Part shown: positions 1 through 7,600 of the stretch, piece by piece | How positions within the stretch are numbered: position 1 is the first letter of the stretch | How the letters are laid out: each line of letters begins with the position of its first letter | DNA from: an uncultured Steroidobacter sp. | GTDB taxonomy: Bacteria; Pseudomonadota; Gammaproteobacteria; Steroidobacterales; Steroidobacteraceae | Reading direction: 5' to 3' | DNA: 12,107 nt | Assembly: GCA_946478975.1 (NCBI GenBank) | Contig: CAMLEO010000223.1 | Span: 1-12,107 of the forward strand | Translations under genes and position numbers: made by a program | Notes under the pieces: generated by a model | Databases searched by the model: none | Seen by the model: only the letters and a program-made list of their open reading frames with translations | Told to the model about the DNA's origin: nothing

Positions 1-216
1 CTGCGTTCAGTGTCGATCTCGCTCCGACGGATTTTGCTTGGGCACTGCCGCCATTCGAGCGATGTATCAGCCGTCCGGCTGGAGCTCCGAGAAAATAGAA
101 AGGATCACCTGCGGCGAGCGCCCCCAGCTCGGCCGCGCCCACGTTGCGCCCCGAGACGGATGACTCGTGTGCTTGGTTTGCGTGCCGGATACAATCCGAG
201 TCGGAGCCACCCAATC
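1..216. other. upstream region without a clear gene
   Basis: No convincing gene is seen. The frame of the downstream metalloprotease is open here back to position 10, but that stretch is Arg/Pro/His-rich, looks non-coding, and lies before a proper signal peptide. A small hairpin (CAGCCG-TC-CGGCTG, 68-81) has no T-run after it. A TACAAT hexamer at 190-195 could be a -10 box for the gene at 217, but no good -35 is seen at the right distance. Confidence 0.4.
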
Positions 217-1188
217 ATGAGACTCGGTCTGATAACCACGCTCGCTCTTGCAGCGGCGCCCGCGGCCGCACAGGTCTGTCCCTACGAGAATCTGATGCCC
301 GAGTTCGCGCGGTTCGCCGAGGCGACCCGCGACGTGGCCGCCACGGAGCGCGCGCGCGCTTTCGTCGAGCGCTTCGCCGCCAAGCACGCCGATTACTACA
401 GTGAGCAGATGTTCGGATCGCGCGAGAAGCTGGAAACGCGCGCCGTGCGACTGTTTGACCCGGCCCGCGCACCGAACTTCGAAGGAACCAGCCCGATCAC
501 GCTAGAAGACGTGCTCGCGACAGGCCGCGCAATTACCCAAGACTACGGCCGCATTGAAGCGACATTTCGCCAGGCATTTCCGGATTACCGTTGCGAGACG
601 CCGATCACCTTTGGGCTGTCGCTTTATATGTTCGACGGCAATCAGGCGGCTGATGTGCCTGGCAGGTCGCGCATGCGCTTCGGTGTGGAGATGATCGCGC
701 TGCTGCATCCGCCGCGGGAGTTGCCGGCATTCTTTCATCATGAGCTATTCCACATCTACCAGGCGCAGCAGCTCGGGGCGGCCGTGCCTGCCGATGAGAC
801 CCAACCCGTCTGGTGGGCGTTGTGGAACGAAGGCCTCGCAACCTACGTAAGCTGGAAATTGAATCCGAGTCTGACGGCGCCGGAGATCTTCTGGATACCG
901 CGCGACATGGAGGAACAGCTGAAGCCGAAGGTGGCCAAGGCCGCGCGCATGATCCAGCCCGAGCTGGATGGTCACGAAGGCTATGAGCGATGGTTCACAG
1001 CGGGCTCCAGTCCGTCAGGGCTGCCGACGCGCAGCGGCTATTACCTCGGGTATCTCATGGCCCGCCACCTCGACAAGGGCGACCTGGAGGCGCTGGCGCG
1101 CCTCGGGCCGGCACAGGTTCAGCGCGAGGCGCACGCGTTCATCGATTCCTTGGCGCGTAGCGGAACAAGCGACGAGGCAGCCGAGTAA
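217..1188 (+). CDS. secreted HExxH zinc metalloprotease-like protein (DUF2268-like)
   Basis: This is a 323-residue protein if started at ATG 217. That start is chosen because it opens directly into a Sec signal peptide: MRLG, a hydrophobic stretch, then an A-A-A cleavage site before Gln19. A GGAG lies about 10 nt upstream. Longer in-frame starts would bury the signal peptide behind basic, low-complexity sequence. Residues 175-179 read HELFH, a HExxH zinc-binding motif, preceded by a further His174. About 25 residues on, E205 in WNEGLATYVS is well placed as the third zinc ligand of a gluzincin-type peptidase. This pattern is familiar from DUF2268/DUF5700-type putative Zn-proteases; the exact family is inferred. 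The protein is predicted to act in the periplasm or outside the cell. Substrate is unknown. It stands alone, with no co-directional neighbour within the next 2 kb. Confidence 0.75.
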   Translation: MRLGLITTLALAAAPAAAQVCPYENLMPEFARFAEATRDVAATERARAFVERFAAKHADYYSEQMFGSREKLETRAVRLFDPARAPNFEGTSPITLEDVLATGRAITQDYGRIEATFRQAFPDYRCETPITFGLSLYMFDGNQAADVPGRSRMRFGVEMIALLHPPRELPAFFHHELFHIYQAQQLGAAVPADETQPVWWALWNEGLATYVSWKLNPSLTAPEIFWIPRDMEEQLKPKVAKAARMIQPELDGHEGYERWFTAGSSPSGLPTRSGYYLGYLMARHLDKGDLEALARLGPAQVQREAHAFIDSLARSGTSDEAAE

Positions 1189-1578
1189 TACCGTGCTCAG
1201 AGTGGGCGCTCAGGGAGTGATCCGATCTGCTAGCGCGTGATCGCCGCGAAGAAGCCTGCACGCTGTTCCTGCAGTCCTGGTCCGCGTTCGAGTGAGGTAG
1301 TCCCGATCCTGCGTGCTACTGGCGCCACGCCTTCCTCCGTCCAACCAGCGCTCCTGAGCGCTCAGCAGCCTACAGTGGATGCAGGCAATTCCGAAGAAGC
1401 GATTTGAACCTGCAGGCAGGCTACTGATTCCGTTCGATTACGGCTTCGTTTGATACGAGTGCTGCTTGCGACAGGACGCAACAGCGCGAAACATTTCCCA
1501 GCGTGAATGTGCGAGTTGTTCGAACGATTCGACGCGACACGTGTTTCAGTAGTAACACGCAAATGACAGCAGCGGTTG

Positions 1579-1685
1579 AGCAAGCGCGGGCTCTCTTCGA
1601 TTTAGCCCGTGCCCATCACGCCCGGTGATGATAGGTTTGTTCTCCTTGGAAACAAATCTAAATGATTCGGGATGACAGCTTTGCT
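1579..1685 (+). other. three back-to-back stem-loops, candidate structured RNA
   Basis: Three hairpins follow each other with single-nucleotide gaps. The first has arms 1584-1592 and 1604-1612 (9 bp, one G-U, 11-nt loop). The second has arms 1614-1619 and 1625-1630 (6 bp, 5-nt loop). The third has arms 1632-1641 and 1651-1660 (10 bp, one G-U, 9-nt loop). AGCAA (1579-1583), touching the first hairpin, is complementary to TTGCT (1681-1685), so an outer closing stem is possible with a 20-nt linker. The G-U pairs in hairpins 1 and 3 become A-C mismatches on the complementary strand, which favours a plus-strand RNA. Loop sizes and sequence do not fit a tRNA. No family is recognised; it may be a small RNA, a leader element or a folded DNA site. 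Confidence 0.3.
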
Positions 1686-1710
1686 GATGCAGGCGAGCGA
1701 GTACAGGGCG

Positions 1711-1731
1711 GCGGAGCTCAAAGAGCTCCGC
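1711..1731 (-). terminator. strong hairpin downstream of the GST gene, possible terminator
   Basis: Perfect 9-bp arms GCGGAGCTC (1711-1719) and GAGCTCCGC (1723-1731) enclose an AAA triloop. It lies about 45 nt beyond the minus-strand GST stop codon. It has no T-run on either side, so it is not a canonical intrinsic terminator. It may stabilise the 3' end or belong to the structured region to its left. Confidence 0.35.
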
Positions 1732-1776
1732 ACGACTCTACTCTCGAAGCGGGCACCTCAAGTTCCAAGGCAGTGA

Positions 1777-2418
1777 TCACGCGGCGGCACTTCTGAAGTC
1801 CGCAAGTTGCGCATCCAGCGCACGAGTGAAGGCGGGTCGTGAGGTACAGCGGTCCAGATATGCGACGAGCCGCGGGTCGAGTTTCGACGTGTCTGAATGG
1901 AAACGCAACACGGTCGCCATCATCAGATCGCCGGCGGTGAAGTGCTCGCCATCCAGGAAAGGTTTGTCGCCAAGCCTTTTGGCCAGAGCATCGAGTTTCT
2001 TGTTCATGAACTCGACGGCGCCTGGCCTGCGCAATTTGGCCCATTCCTCATTCGGATAAAGGTTGTCGATAACGAAGACATTCCAAACGGCGGGCTCCAC
2101 CGAATTGAGCGCCGCGATCAGCCACTGGACAGCGCGGGCGCGCCGCGCGGGGTCCTTTGGCAGAAGCACCTCCGAGCGCTCCGCGATATGAAGAACGATT
2201 GCGCCCGACTCGAACAGCACGAGCCCGTTCTCCTCGAAGACTGGCACCTGCCCGAACGGCTGCAATGCCCGGTATTCGGGCTTGTTCTGGTCTCCTTGTC
2301 CGAGCAGGCGGACCTCATAGCCAAGCCGGGCTTCTTCGAGCGCCCAGCGAACGCGTAAATCGCGAACCAGGCCCTTGGCGACATCCGGGACGTGGCTGAA
2401 GGCAGAGATGGTGATCAT
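1777..2418 (-). CDS. glutathione S-transferase family protein
   Basis: This is a cytosolic GST-like enzyme of 213 residues if translation starts at ATG 2418. That start is preferred over ATG 2433 and 2424 because a GGGAG (about 2427-2431 read on the minus strand) sits about 8 nt upstream of it, and the GST fold begins at once with MITISAF. The N-terminal thioredoxin-like half holds the expected QVPVFEE with cis-Pro59, followed by ESGAI (Glu70-Ser71), which in this superfamily binds the gamma-glutamyl part of glutathione. The C-terminal half is all-helical and contains the usual FTAGDLMMATVLRF segment that starts the conserved helix 6 Asp motif. The length is typical of the superfamily. The role is probably conjugation or reduction of electrophiles; the substrate cannot be read from sequence. 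It is monocistronic, with an inverted repeat over its ribosome site. Confidence 0.9.
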   Translation of the reverse strand: MITISAFSHVPDVAKGLVRDLRVRWALEEARLGYEVRLLGQGDQNKPEYRALQPFGQVPVFEENGLVLFESGAIVLHIAERSEVLLPKDPARRARAVQWLIAALNSVEPAVWNVFVIDNLYPNEEWAKLRRPGAVEFMNKKLDALAKRLGDKPFLDGEHFTAGDLMMATVLRFHSDTSKLDPRLVAYLDRCTSRPAFTRALDAQLADFRSAAA

Positions 2419-2423
2419 CGACA

Positions 2424-2505
2424 TTACTCCCATTTATTTGGCCGGAAATAGGGTCTGCAGATACGGGAGCTATTTAAGGTGGGCCAATCGATGGAATGGG
2501 AGTAA
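2424..2505 (-). promoter_or_regulatory. inverted repeat that can mask the GST ribosome-binding site
   Basis: TTACTCCCATT at 2424-2434 is an exact inverted copy of AATGGGAGTAA at 2495-2505, 60 nt away. In a minus-strand transcript starting above 2505, the distal arm would pair with the proximal arm, which contains the GGGAG ribosome site and the alternative upstream ATGs of the GST gene. It could be a translation-controlling leader fold, or a two-site operator if it acts as DNA. Function is inferred from position only. Confidence 0.35.
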
Positions 2506-2574
2506 CAAAGGTGACGGGATTTCGAAGCACAGCCGCTGTTGCAGTCGTTGAGCGCCGTGAACTTGCTGGAGTGT

Positions 2575-3084
2575 TCAACTACGTCGGCGCAGCTTACCGG
2601 CCCGGTACTGCAGGTAGCCGAACTCCCAGGGCTGATAGGGACCGAATAGTCTGCCGACGCTGAAGTCCTTACCAGCGCGCCAGTGCAGCGAGTACATCTG
2701 TATGCGCGCAGCCGCCGTCGGCAACGGCGCTTCAAGGAGCAGCATCTTCCCCGTGCCGAGCACATCGGCGCGGGCGCTGGTCTCGCCGACGGTGTTGTTG
2801 TCCTTGTCGAGGAAGCGGATCCGTACTTCCACGTCGTAGTATTCATCGCCAGTATTCAGCATGCCGCCGCGCCAGATGCAGCCGCCGGAGGCGGTTTGCA
2901 CTACTTCGTTGCGGGCCAGGGTTACGATCTCGTCATCGCCGCCGCGCACGGCGGTCAGCCATAGGCCGACCACGGGCAGCAGCACCGCGGCCCCTATCAC
3001 AGCCCATACCAGTCGGAGCCAACGCCGCCGATACCGCTCGCACTGTTCGCATCGCGTGCCGCTGCTTTCTTGAACCGACGTCAT
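2575..3084 (-). CDS. single-pass membrane protein with FxLYD-like extracytoplasmic domain
   Basis: A 169-residue protein. A short cytoplasmic N-terminus carries a CEQCERYRRRW segment (CxxC followed by basic residues). Next comes one membrane span around residues 22-45 (LVWAVIGAAVLLPVVGLWLTAV). An extracytoplasmic beta-rich domain follows: about residues 65-130 read C-I-W-R-G-G-M-L-N-T-G-D, then YYDVEVRIRFLDKDNNTVGE. This resembles the FxLYD domain, a small beta-sandwich on many bacterial surface and periplasmic proteins. Family assignment is by eye and moderate. The gene lies divergent from the winged-helix regulator at 3191, so that regulator may control it. No enzymatic motif is seen; the function is unknown. 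Confidence 0.65.
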   Translation of the reverse strand: MTSVQESSGTRCEQCERYRRRWLRLVWAVIGAAVLLPVVGLWLTAVRGGDDEIVTLARNEVVQTASGGCIWRGGMLNTGDEYYDVEVRIRFLDKDNNTVGETSARADVLGTGKMLLLEAPLPTAAARIQMYSLHWRAGKDFSVGRLFGPYQPWEFGYLQYRAGKLRRRS

Positions 3085-3146
3085 TGCCTTGCTCCGTGGG
3101 ATGGGCGAGGCTTTGCATTCTGCTCAGCCCGCAGGTGAGCGGCATG

Positions 3147-3167
3147 AGCAACTCCTGAGGAATTGCT
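3147..3167. promoter_or_regulatory. 21-bp near-perfect palindrome, candidate operator
   Basis: The arms AGCAAcTCCT and AGGAaTTGCT flank a central G at 3157. Nine of ten positions are symmetric. It lies in the 106-nt gap between two divergent genes, one of which encodes a winged-helix DNA-binding protein, so it is a natural candidate for an autoregulatory site. In the plus-strand transcript it would also form a hairpin 23 nt before the start codon at 3191. The sequence is seen directly; the role is inferred. Confidence 0.4.
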
Positions 3168-3190
3168 GAAAGGATTCTTCGGCTCCCTTC

Positions 3191-4312
3191 ATGACGCCCG
3201 GCAGCTACCGCTTCGACAATTTCACTCTCGATCCCAACGAGCGGGCGTTGCGCCGTGGCGACGCGCCAGTCGAGATCAATGCCCGTTACCTCGATGCGCT
3301 GACCCTGCTGGTCCGCACTCAGGGCCGACTGGTGTCGAAGGATCGGTTTCTCGACGAAATCTGGCGCGGCGTACCGGTGACCGACGAGGCGCTTACGCAA
3401 TGCATCCGCACGCTGCGCCGGCAACTCGGTGACAACGTCGCCAAGCCACGCTTCATCGAAACGGTCCCGAAGCACGGGTACCGATTCATTGCGGCAGTGG
3501 AGCAGGCGGAGGATGGCGACAAATCGACCGCGTCGAAATTAGAAGCAGCGCCGCTCTACTCCTGGCGCCAATGTTTATTGCTTGCTGCCGCCGGCACGAC
3601 CGGTGCCGGGGTGGCCGGCATCTTCGGCGGGCTGTTCTATGGCTTCGTCGGTGCGTTGCAGCCGCTGCTGAATGGGGGCGCGGTGTCCCTGCTGCTCGTC
3701 CTCATCTGTCTCAATATCGTCGTCGCGTTGACGGGTGGCGCTGGCGTCAGTTTAGGCATCGCCGCGTCCGGACTGCTGCCCGGTCGCCGTTGGCGATGGA
3801 GCATCGTCGGTGGTGCCGCGGGTGGGCTGGTCGTCGGAGCCGGCGTGAAGGTGCTCGGCCTCGATGCGTTCAATCTGCTGTTGGGGCAATCGCCGGGCGA
3901 CATCACTGGCGCGCCGGAAGGCGTACTGTTGGGCGGCGCAGTGGGCTTTGGAATCTGGCTCGGTAGCCGTGGCACGCAGATGCACTGGAGTCGCCGCAGC
4001 GTCATCGCCGCGGCGATCGCTGGCGGCGGCGCCGGCGCCCTCATTCCGTTGCTCGGTGGACGACTGATGGGCGGCAGTCTCGATCTACTCGCGCACAACT
4101 TCCCTCACTCACGCCTGCGCATGGAGCAGATCGGCGCAGCGCTGGGGGAGCAGGGCTTCGGCCCGATCAGTCAGGTCGTGACAGGCTGTCTGGAAGGCGC
4201 ACTGTTCGGCGCCTGCATCGTCGGGGCCATGATCGTGTTGTCGCCGGTGCTGGCGACGGCAGGAGCTCACACGACATCCTCGAATCCGCTGTCGCCGCCG
4301 GCGTCAAAGTGA
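3191..4312 (+). CDS. CadC-like winged-helix transcriptional regulator with multi-span membrane domain
   Basis: A 373-residue protein. Residues 5-101 form an OmpR/PhoB-type winged-helix domain (Trans_reg_C): YRFDNFTLDPNERALRRG, then L-V-S-K-D-R, the recognition helix region DEALTQCIRTLRRQLGD, and the wing ending FIETVPKHGYRFIA. A polar linker (about 105-125) follows. After it come Gly/Ala-rich hydrophobic segments near 128-157, 163-182, 184-200, 203-222, 243-260, 270-290 and 328-350. CadC and ToxR use a single span and a periplasmic sensor; this protein has a compact polytopic domain instead, without TPR or WD repeats. It probably senses a membrane or envelope condition and acts directly on DNA from the membrane. 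The start ATG has only a distant AGGA (about 17 nt upstream), so initiation may be weak. Likely targets are itself and the divergent gene at 2575-3084. Confidence 0.8.
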   Translation: MTPGSYRFDNFTLDPNERALRRGDAPVEINARYLDALTLLVRTQGRLVSKDRFLDEIWRGVPVTDEALTQCIRTLRRQLGDNVAKPRFIETVPKHGYRFIAAVEQAEDGDKSTASKLEAAPLYSWRQCLLLAAAGTTGAGVAGIFGGLFYGFVGALQPLLNGGAVSLLLVLICLNIVVALTGGAGVSLGIAASGLLPGRRWRWSIVGGAAGGLVVGAGVKVLGLDAFNLLLGQSPGDITGAPEGVLLGGAVGFGIWLGSRGTQMHWSRRSVIAAAIAGGGAGALIPLLGGRLMGGSLDLLAHNFPHSRLRMEQIGAALGEQGFGPISQVVTGCLEGALFGACIVGAMIVLSPVLATAGAHTTSSNPLSPPASK

Positions 4313-4503
4313 CCCGGAGTTTGGCGTCGTTTGCTGGAGTACGCTCGCCATCGGTCTGCTGGTCGGCATCGTTATCACTCATCGCCTTCGGCGCGGCGCT
4401 CGTCCTGAAGCAGTCCCTGCGCGCACCGACGCTCATCGCGCTTAGCGTGGGTGCCGCACTCTTTCATGGGTACCGACGTAGTCACGCGGGCCGCAGAAGA
4501 TAG
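4309..4503 (+). CDS. small hydrophobic protein overlapping the regulator
   Basis: The frame starts at GTG 4309 and overlaps the regulator stop by 4 nt (GTGA), the classic layout for coupled translation. The 64-residue product has two hydrophobic stretches, about residues 16-34 (SVCWSASLSLIAFGAALVL) and 40-53 (TLIALSVGAALFHG), then a basic tail YRRSHAGRRR. It would be a two-span membrane peptide, possibly a partner of the regulator's membrane domain. No homologous family is recognised. Its stop codon abuts the IS110 remnant, so it could also be a frame trimmed by that insertion. Confidence 0.4.
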   Translation: MTRSLASFAGVRSPSVCWSASLSLIAFGAALVLKQSLRAPTLIALSVGAALFHGYRRSHAGRRR

Positions 4504-4644
4504 GAGATCGCCAAGCACTCAAGTGTCTGCCAGCGTCTACAGACGATTCCCGGCATCGGTCTGATCACATCGACCGCCTTTGCTGGAGCTGTTGGCGATA
4601 TTGCTGGCGCTTGTTCGATGTCGGCAGTCACGGCCGCGCGATGA
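4504..4644 (+). pseudogene. IS110-family transposase remnant (frameshifted)
   Basis: Reading from 4504 gives EIAKHSSVCQRLQTIPGIG, followed by LITSTAFAGAVGDI. This is the signature of the C-terminal Transposase_20 domain of IS110/IS1111 elements, where IPGIG forms a helix-hairpin-helix. The expected next block (F-R-S-G-R-x-x-A-A-W-L-G type) appears only in another frame from about 4614, as FDVGSHGRAM, so a frameshift lies near 4600-4613. The N-terminal DEDD catalytic part and the end of the gene are absent. Only a scar of an insertion sequence remains, at the left edge of the low-GC island. Confidence 0.65.
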
Positions 4645-4659
4645 GCTACCACTGCCCAA

Positions 4660-7600
4660 CTATTGAAATTCGCGTTCTGACTTGTCGCTTGAAGCCAAGA
4701 GCCTCTCGGCTTGATCTAGAAACAACGCGAGCTCGCGCTGATTGCCGGCACCCTCCGACCGCCACTCGTCCATCGGCCCAACCATCGCAAGTATGCGGGC
4801 GTCACTCGACAACTCCTCCAGCGCGGGATCGGCCGTGCAGCGCCCGCGCACGTAGTATTGGGCCCAGCGGGTAAAACTGAGTACCCACATTGCGACTGTG
4901 AGGGCGTCGTTCCATCGAGTCCAGTTGGAGGTGTTGGCGAGGGGTTGTTGCACAACTCGCCGCTGGCGCTTAAGTATCGCCTGCATCGACTTTAGACTTG
5001 CCTGCTGGCGCTCGGGGCTGCTGTAGGCGAAGAGGAACGCGGTGACGTTGGTCGTCTGGCCCTCGCGTGCTCGATCGAACAGCCGTGTCTCGTGCTCCGT
5101 TGTCGGTTTCAGCAAAGCAGAGAAGTCCTCCATCCAGACCTCGCAAGCGTCGTCAACGCTAGCGCGGCCATTCTCCAATAAGGGCGAAACCACATCTTGG
5201 AACAGCCAGGGTTCGGCGTGGCTCAGTCGTCGCATATGCCCGCGCATGGAATCGACCAAGTGCCGCAGTTCCTCTGTGGAAATGCTTGCCGGGAGTGCCT
5301 CGTGCAGCGCCGCCACTAGACCTTGATAGATCTCGGCCTTCTTCGGATTGCGTGCTGCGCGGCTAACCAACCAACCCAAGGCGCGCACGCGTTCCGGACA
5401 CGCAAAGCTGGTCAGCAACGACAACACTGTGGCAAGCCCTTCTGGCTTTTCCAACTGTTGCTCAATCGCGTTCAGCCCCATCCATTGCATCAGCCCGTTG
5501 CTGCTGCGAACGAGGCGATCGCGTTGGATCTCGCTGATATCGAGCTGTATTGAAAGCGAAATGTTGCTAACGATCTGGCTCAGTAGGGACAGCCGCACCA
5601 CGTCCTGACGTTCAGGCTGCAATGGCACGCTGGGCATCTGGTCTTCGGCGATCGCCAGCAGGATATCTGGCGCATACGACCAGAGAAATTTGATGGCAAA
5701 GTATTCCGGCCAGGTCAGGGCTGAGTATTTTGTGGCATGAAACAAGTGATGTGGGTGATAGGGGCTGTGTAGCAGGGCATCAAGCGGTTCGCGAAAGAAT
5801 CGGACGTCGGTGATGGCCAGTTCCTTATCTACCTCGTCATGCTCGCGGGTAAAAGATGATCTGAGGAATTGCGCCAGGAATTCCATAAAGTCATATCTGA
5901 ACTCTAGCTCGCGAACGTCGTGCTCCTCAGTGCGTGAATGCGCAAGCACTTCACCGAGGACATCCCAAGCCGCCGTGAAATCTGCGAAGTCGCCCACCTG
6001 CAGGTTCAGGCAGTTGCGCAGCCCCGATCTTTCGCGCAGCTCAAGCGAGTCATTCTTGAGCAGGCCCAGCGCAGTCATGCGCTCCTTCAATGGATCGCCG
6101 CTCAAGCCTCGTAGCAACGGCTCGTCAGTCCATGCGCTCAGCACGTCGCCCGACTGAGGCTTCTCAAGAAATCGCAGTGGTTCATATCGTCGCGGCGCCG
6201 TCGGCAACGCTGTGGAATCGAAGAGAAGCCGCATCGGGGGATTCTCGGTCTCACCTTCGCCCTGCACGGAATTCGACTCTTGCACCAGCCCAGACTTGTA
6301 TTGTTCAATTTTGAGCAGAGTATCTGCAGGGATCGGGGTGACCAGCAATGGAAACTTCTCGGCCGCTTTTTGAAACGAGTTGGACAAGTTGAAACCCGCG
6401 ACAGGTAGTCCGTCTGGCGCCATGACCAGGATGTAACGATCATGCAGCCGGCCTTCCTTCAGGCCATAGATGCGCAGGTTGATGCGTTTCAGTAGGTGCC
6501 GGTTGTCCTCACAGCTCGCCATGAGGTTGTTAATCCGCCCTGGGATCGGCTTCTCGGATTCACTTGGGATGGCTTCTCCTTCCTCGGAGGCTTTCGGCAG
6601 GGACGTGAAGACGATGACGTTGGCGCTCGGTGCCGCACAAAGCAACACCAGGCCCAAGCCGGCAGTCTCAAAATACGGATCGAAAATGACGATTTCGTGC
6701 TGCTGGTGTTTGGACAGCAGCTCTCTGAACCACTCCACAAATTGCAATCGCCCCTCGCCGTCACTTTTGCCCCAGCGCAGAAAGAACCGCCCCTCCGATT
6801 TCGGCGGATGGAGTCGCGCAAAAAGGGATACGAGATCGTGATTGATTGGCATCCAAGGGTCCGCTTCGCGTCCGCCGATGTGATTTGTGAATCCTAGATT
6901 GCCGCGATTGATCGTAAGTGCTGCCTTCACCCGCGTCGACACGGACGCTCGAGTGGTTTTCTCCAGCCAGTTGAACTTGACCGTCGTAGCTCCGCGGCTC
7001 ACAACATGGCCCTGGAGATGGATCTCTCGAACGTATCCCATGCGCCACCGGCAACACAGCGTGCCATCATGGGGACGCTCGGTATGGAAACCGAAGATCT
7101 CTAGTTCGGTAGAGTCGGTCCTGGCGTGCAATTGCTCGCTTATTTCGAACTTGCACTCGAACACGCCTTCCTCATCGCGTTCCGCTGTTGCGAGGCCCGA
7201 GTAGACGACTTGACTGTCGTTCTCGATGGTAAGGCGGAAGTGGAAGCCACTGAAGTGCGGCACTTGCATCGAATTAAATCGAGCGATCAGGGTGTAAGAA
7301 GCATCAGCCCACCTAACGCTCAGCAAGCGCCGCTCCATATCATCGAGTGCAGGAAAGACCAGTAGCTCAACGTCTCCGAACCGGGCGATGTCGGTGCCAC
7401 CGAAGTCGAGACCGGTATCCGCGTTCATGTGCTTGACCACAGCTGCGATCAAGTCGGGGTCATACGCCTGACCCAGGCGGAACAGTGCTCCCTTCTCGGC
7501 CTGAGTGATCGAAGCGCTGAAGGCTCCAACTCCTCCATGCGGACTCGATGGCGAGCGCGAGTCATATGCGTCACGATTGATCTGGTAGGCGACGGGGCGG

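Larger units (their letters stand above)
1189..1776. other. 588-nt stretch without a recognisable gene
   Basis: No open frame here has convincing protein character; the longest is a 73-codon minus-strand frame at 1362-1583 without a recognisable motif. It contains a perfect 12-bp palindrome CTGAGCGCTCAG (1354-1365), a cluster of three adjacent stem-loops (1584-1660), a direct repeat ATGACAGC (1563-1570 and 1672-1679) and a strong GC-rich hairpin (1711-1731). The stem-loops are listed separately. Confidence 0.5.

Noticed and set aside
173..195. Sigma-70 promoter TTGGTT/TACAAT for the metalloprotease
   Set aside because: The spacing is about 11 nt, too short for a working promoter.
10..216. 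N-terminal extension of the metalloprotease frame to position 10
   Set aside because: The extension is basic and low in protein character, and a signal peptide with ribosome site starts at 217.
1354..1365. 12-bp palindrome CTGAGCGCTCAG
   Set aside because: It is perfect but isolated, without a gene start nearby or other copies; nothing supports a role.
1362..1583. 73-codon minus-strand frame in the gene-less region
   Set aside because: Composition is unlike a folded protein, no family is recognised, and no ribosome site is seen.
2933..3475. Minus-strand frame spanning the divergent promoter region
   Set aside because: It overlaps two better supported genes and the palindrome, and its translation looks random.
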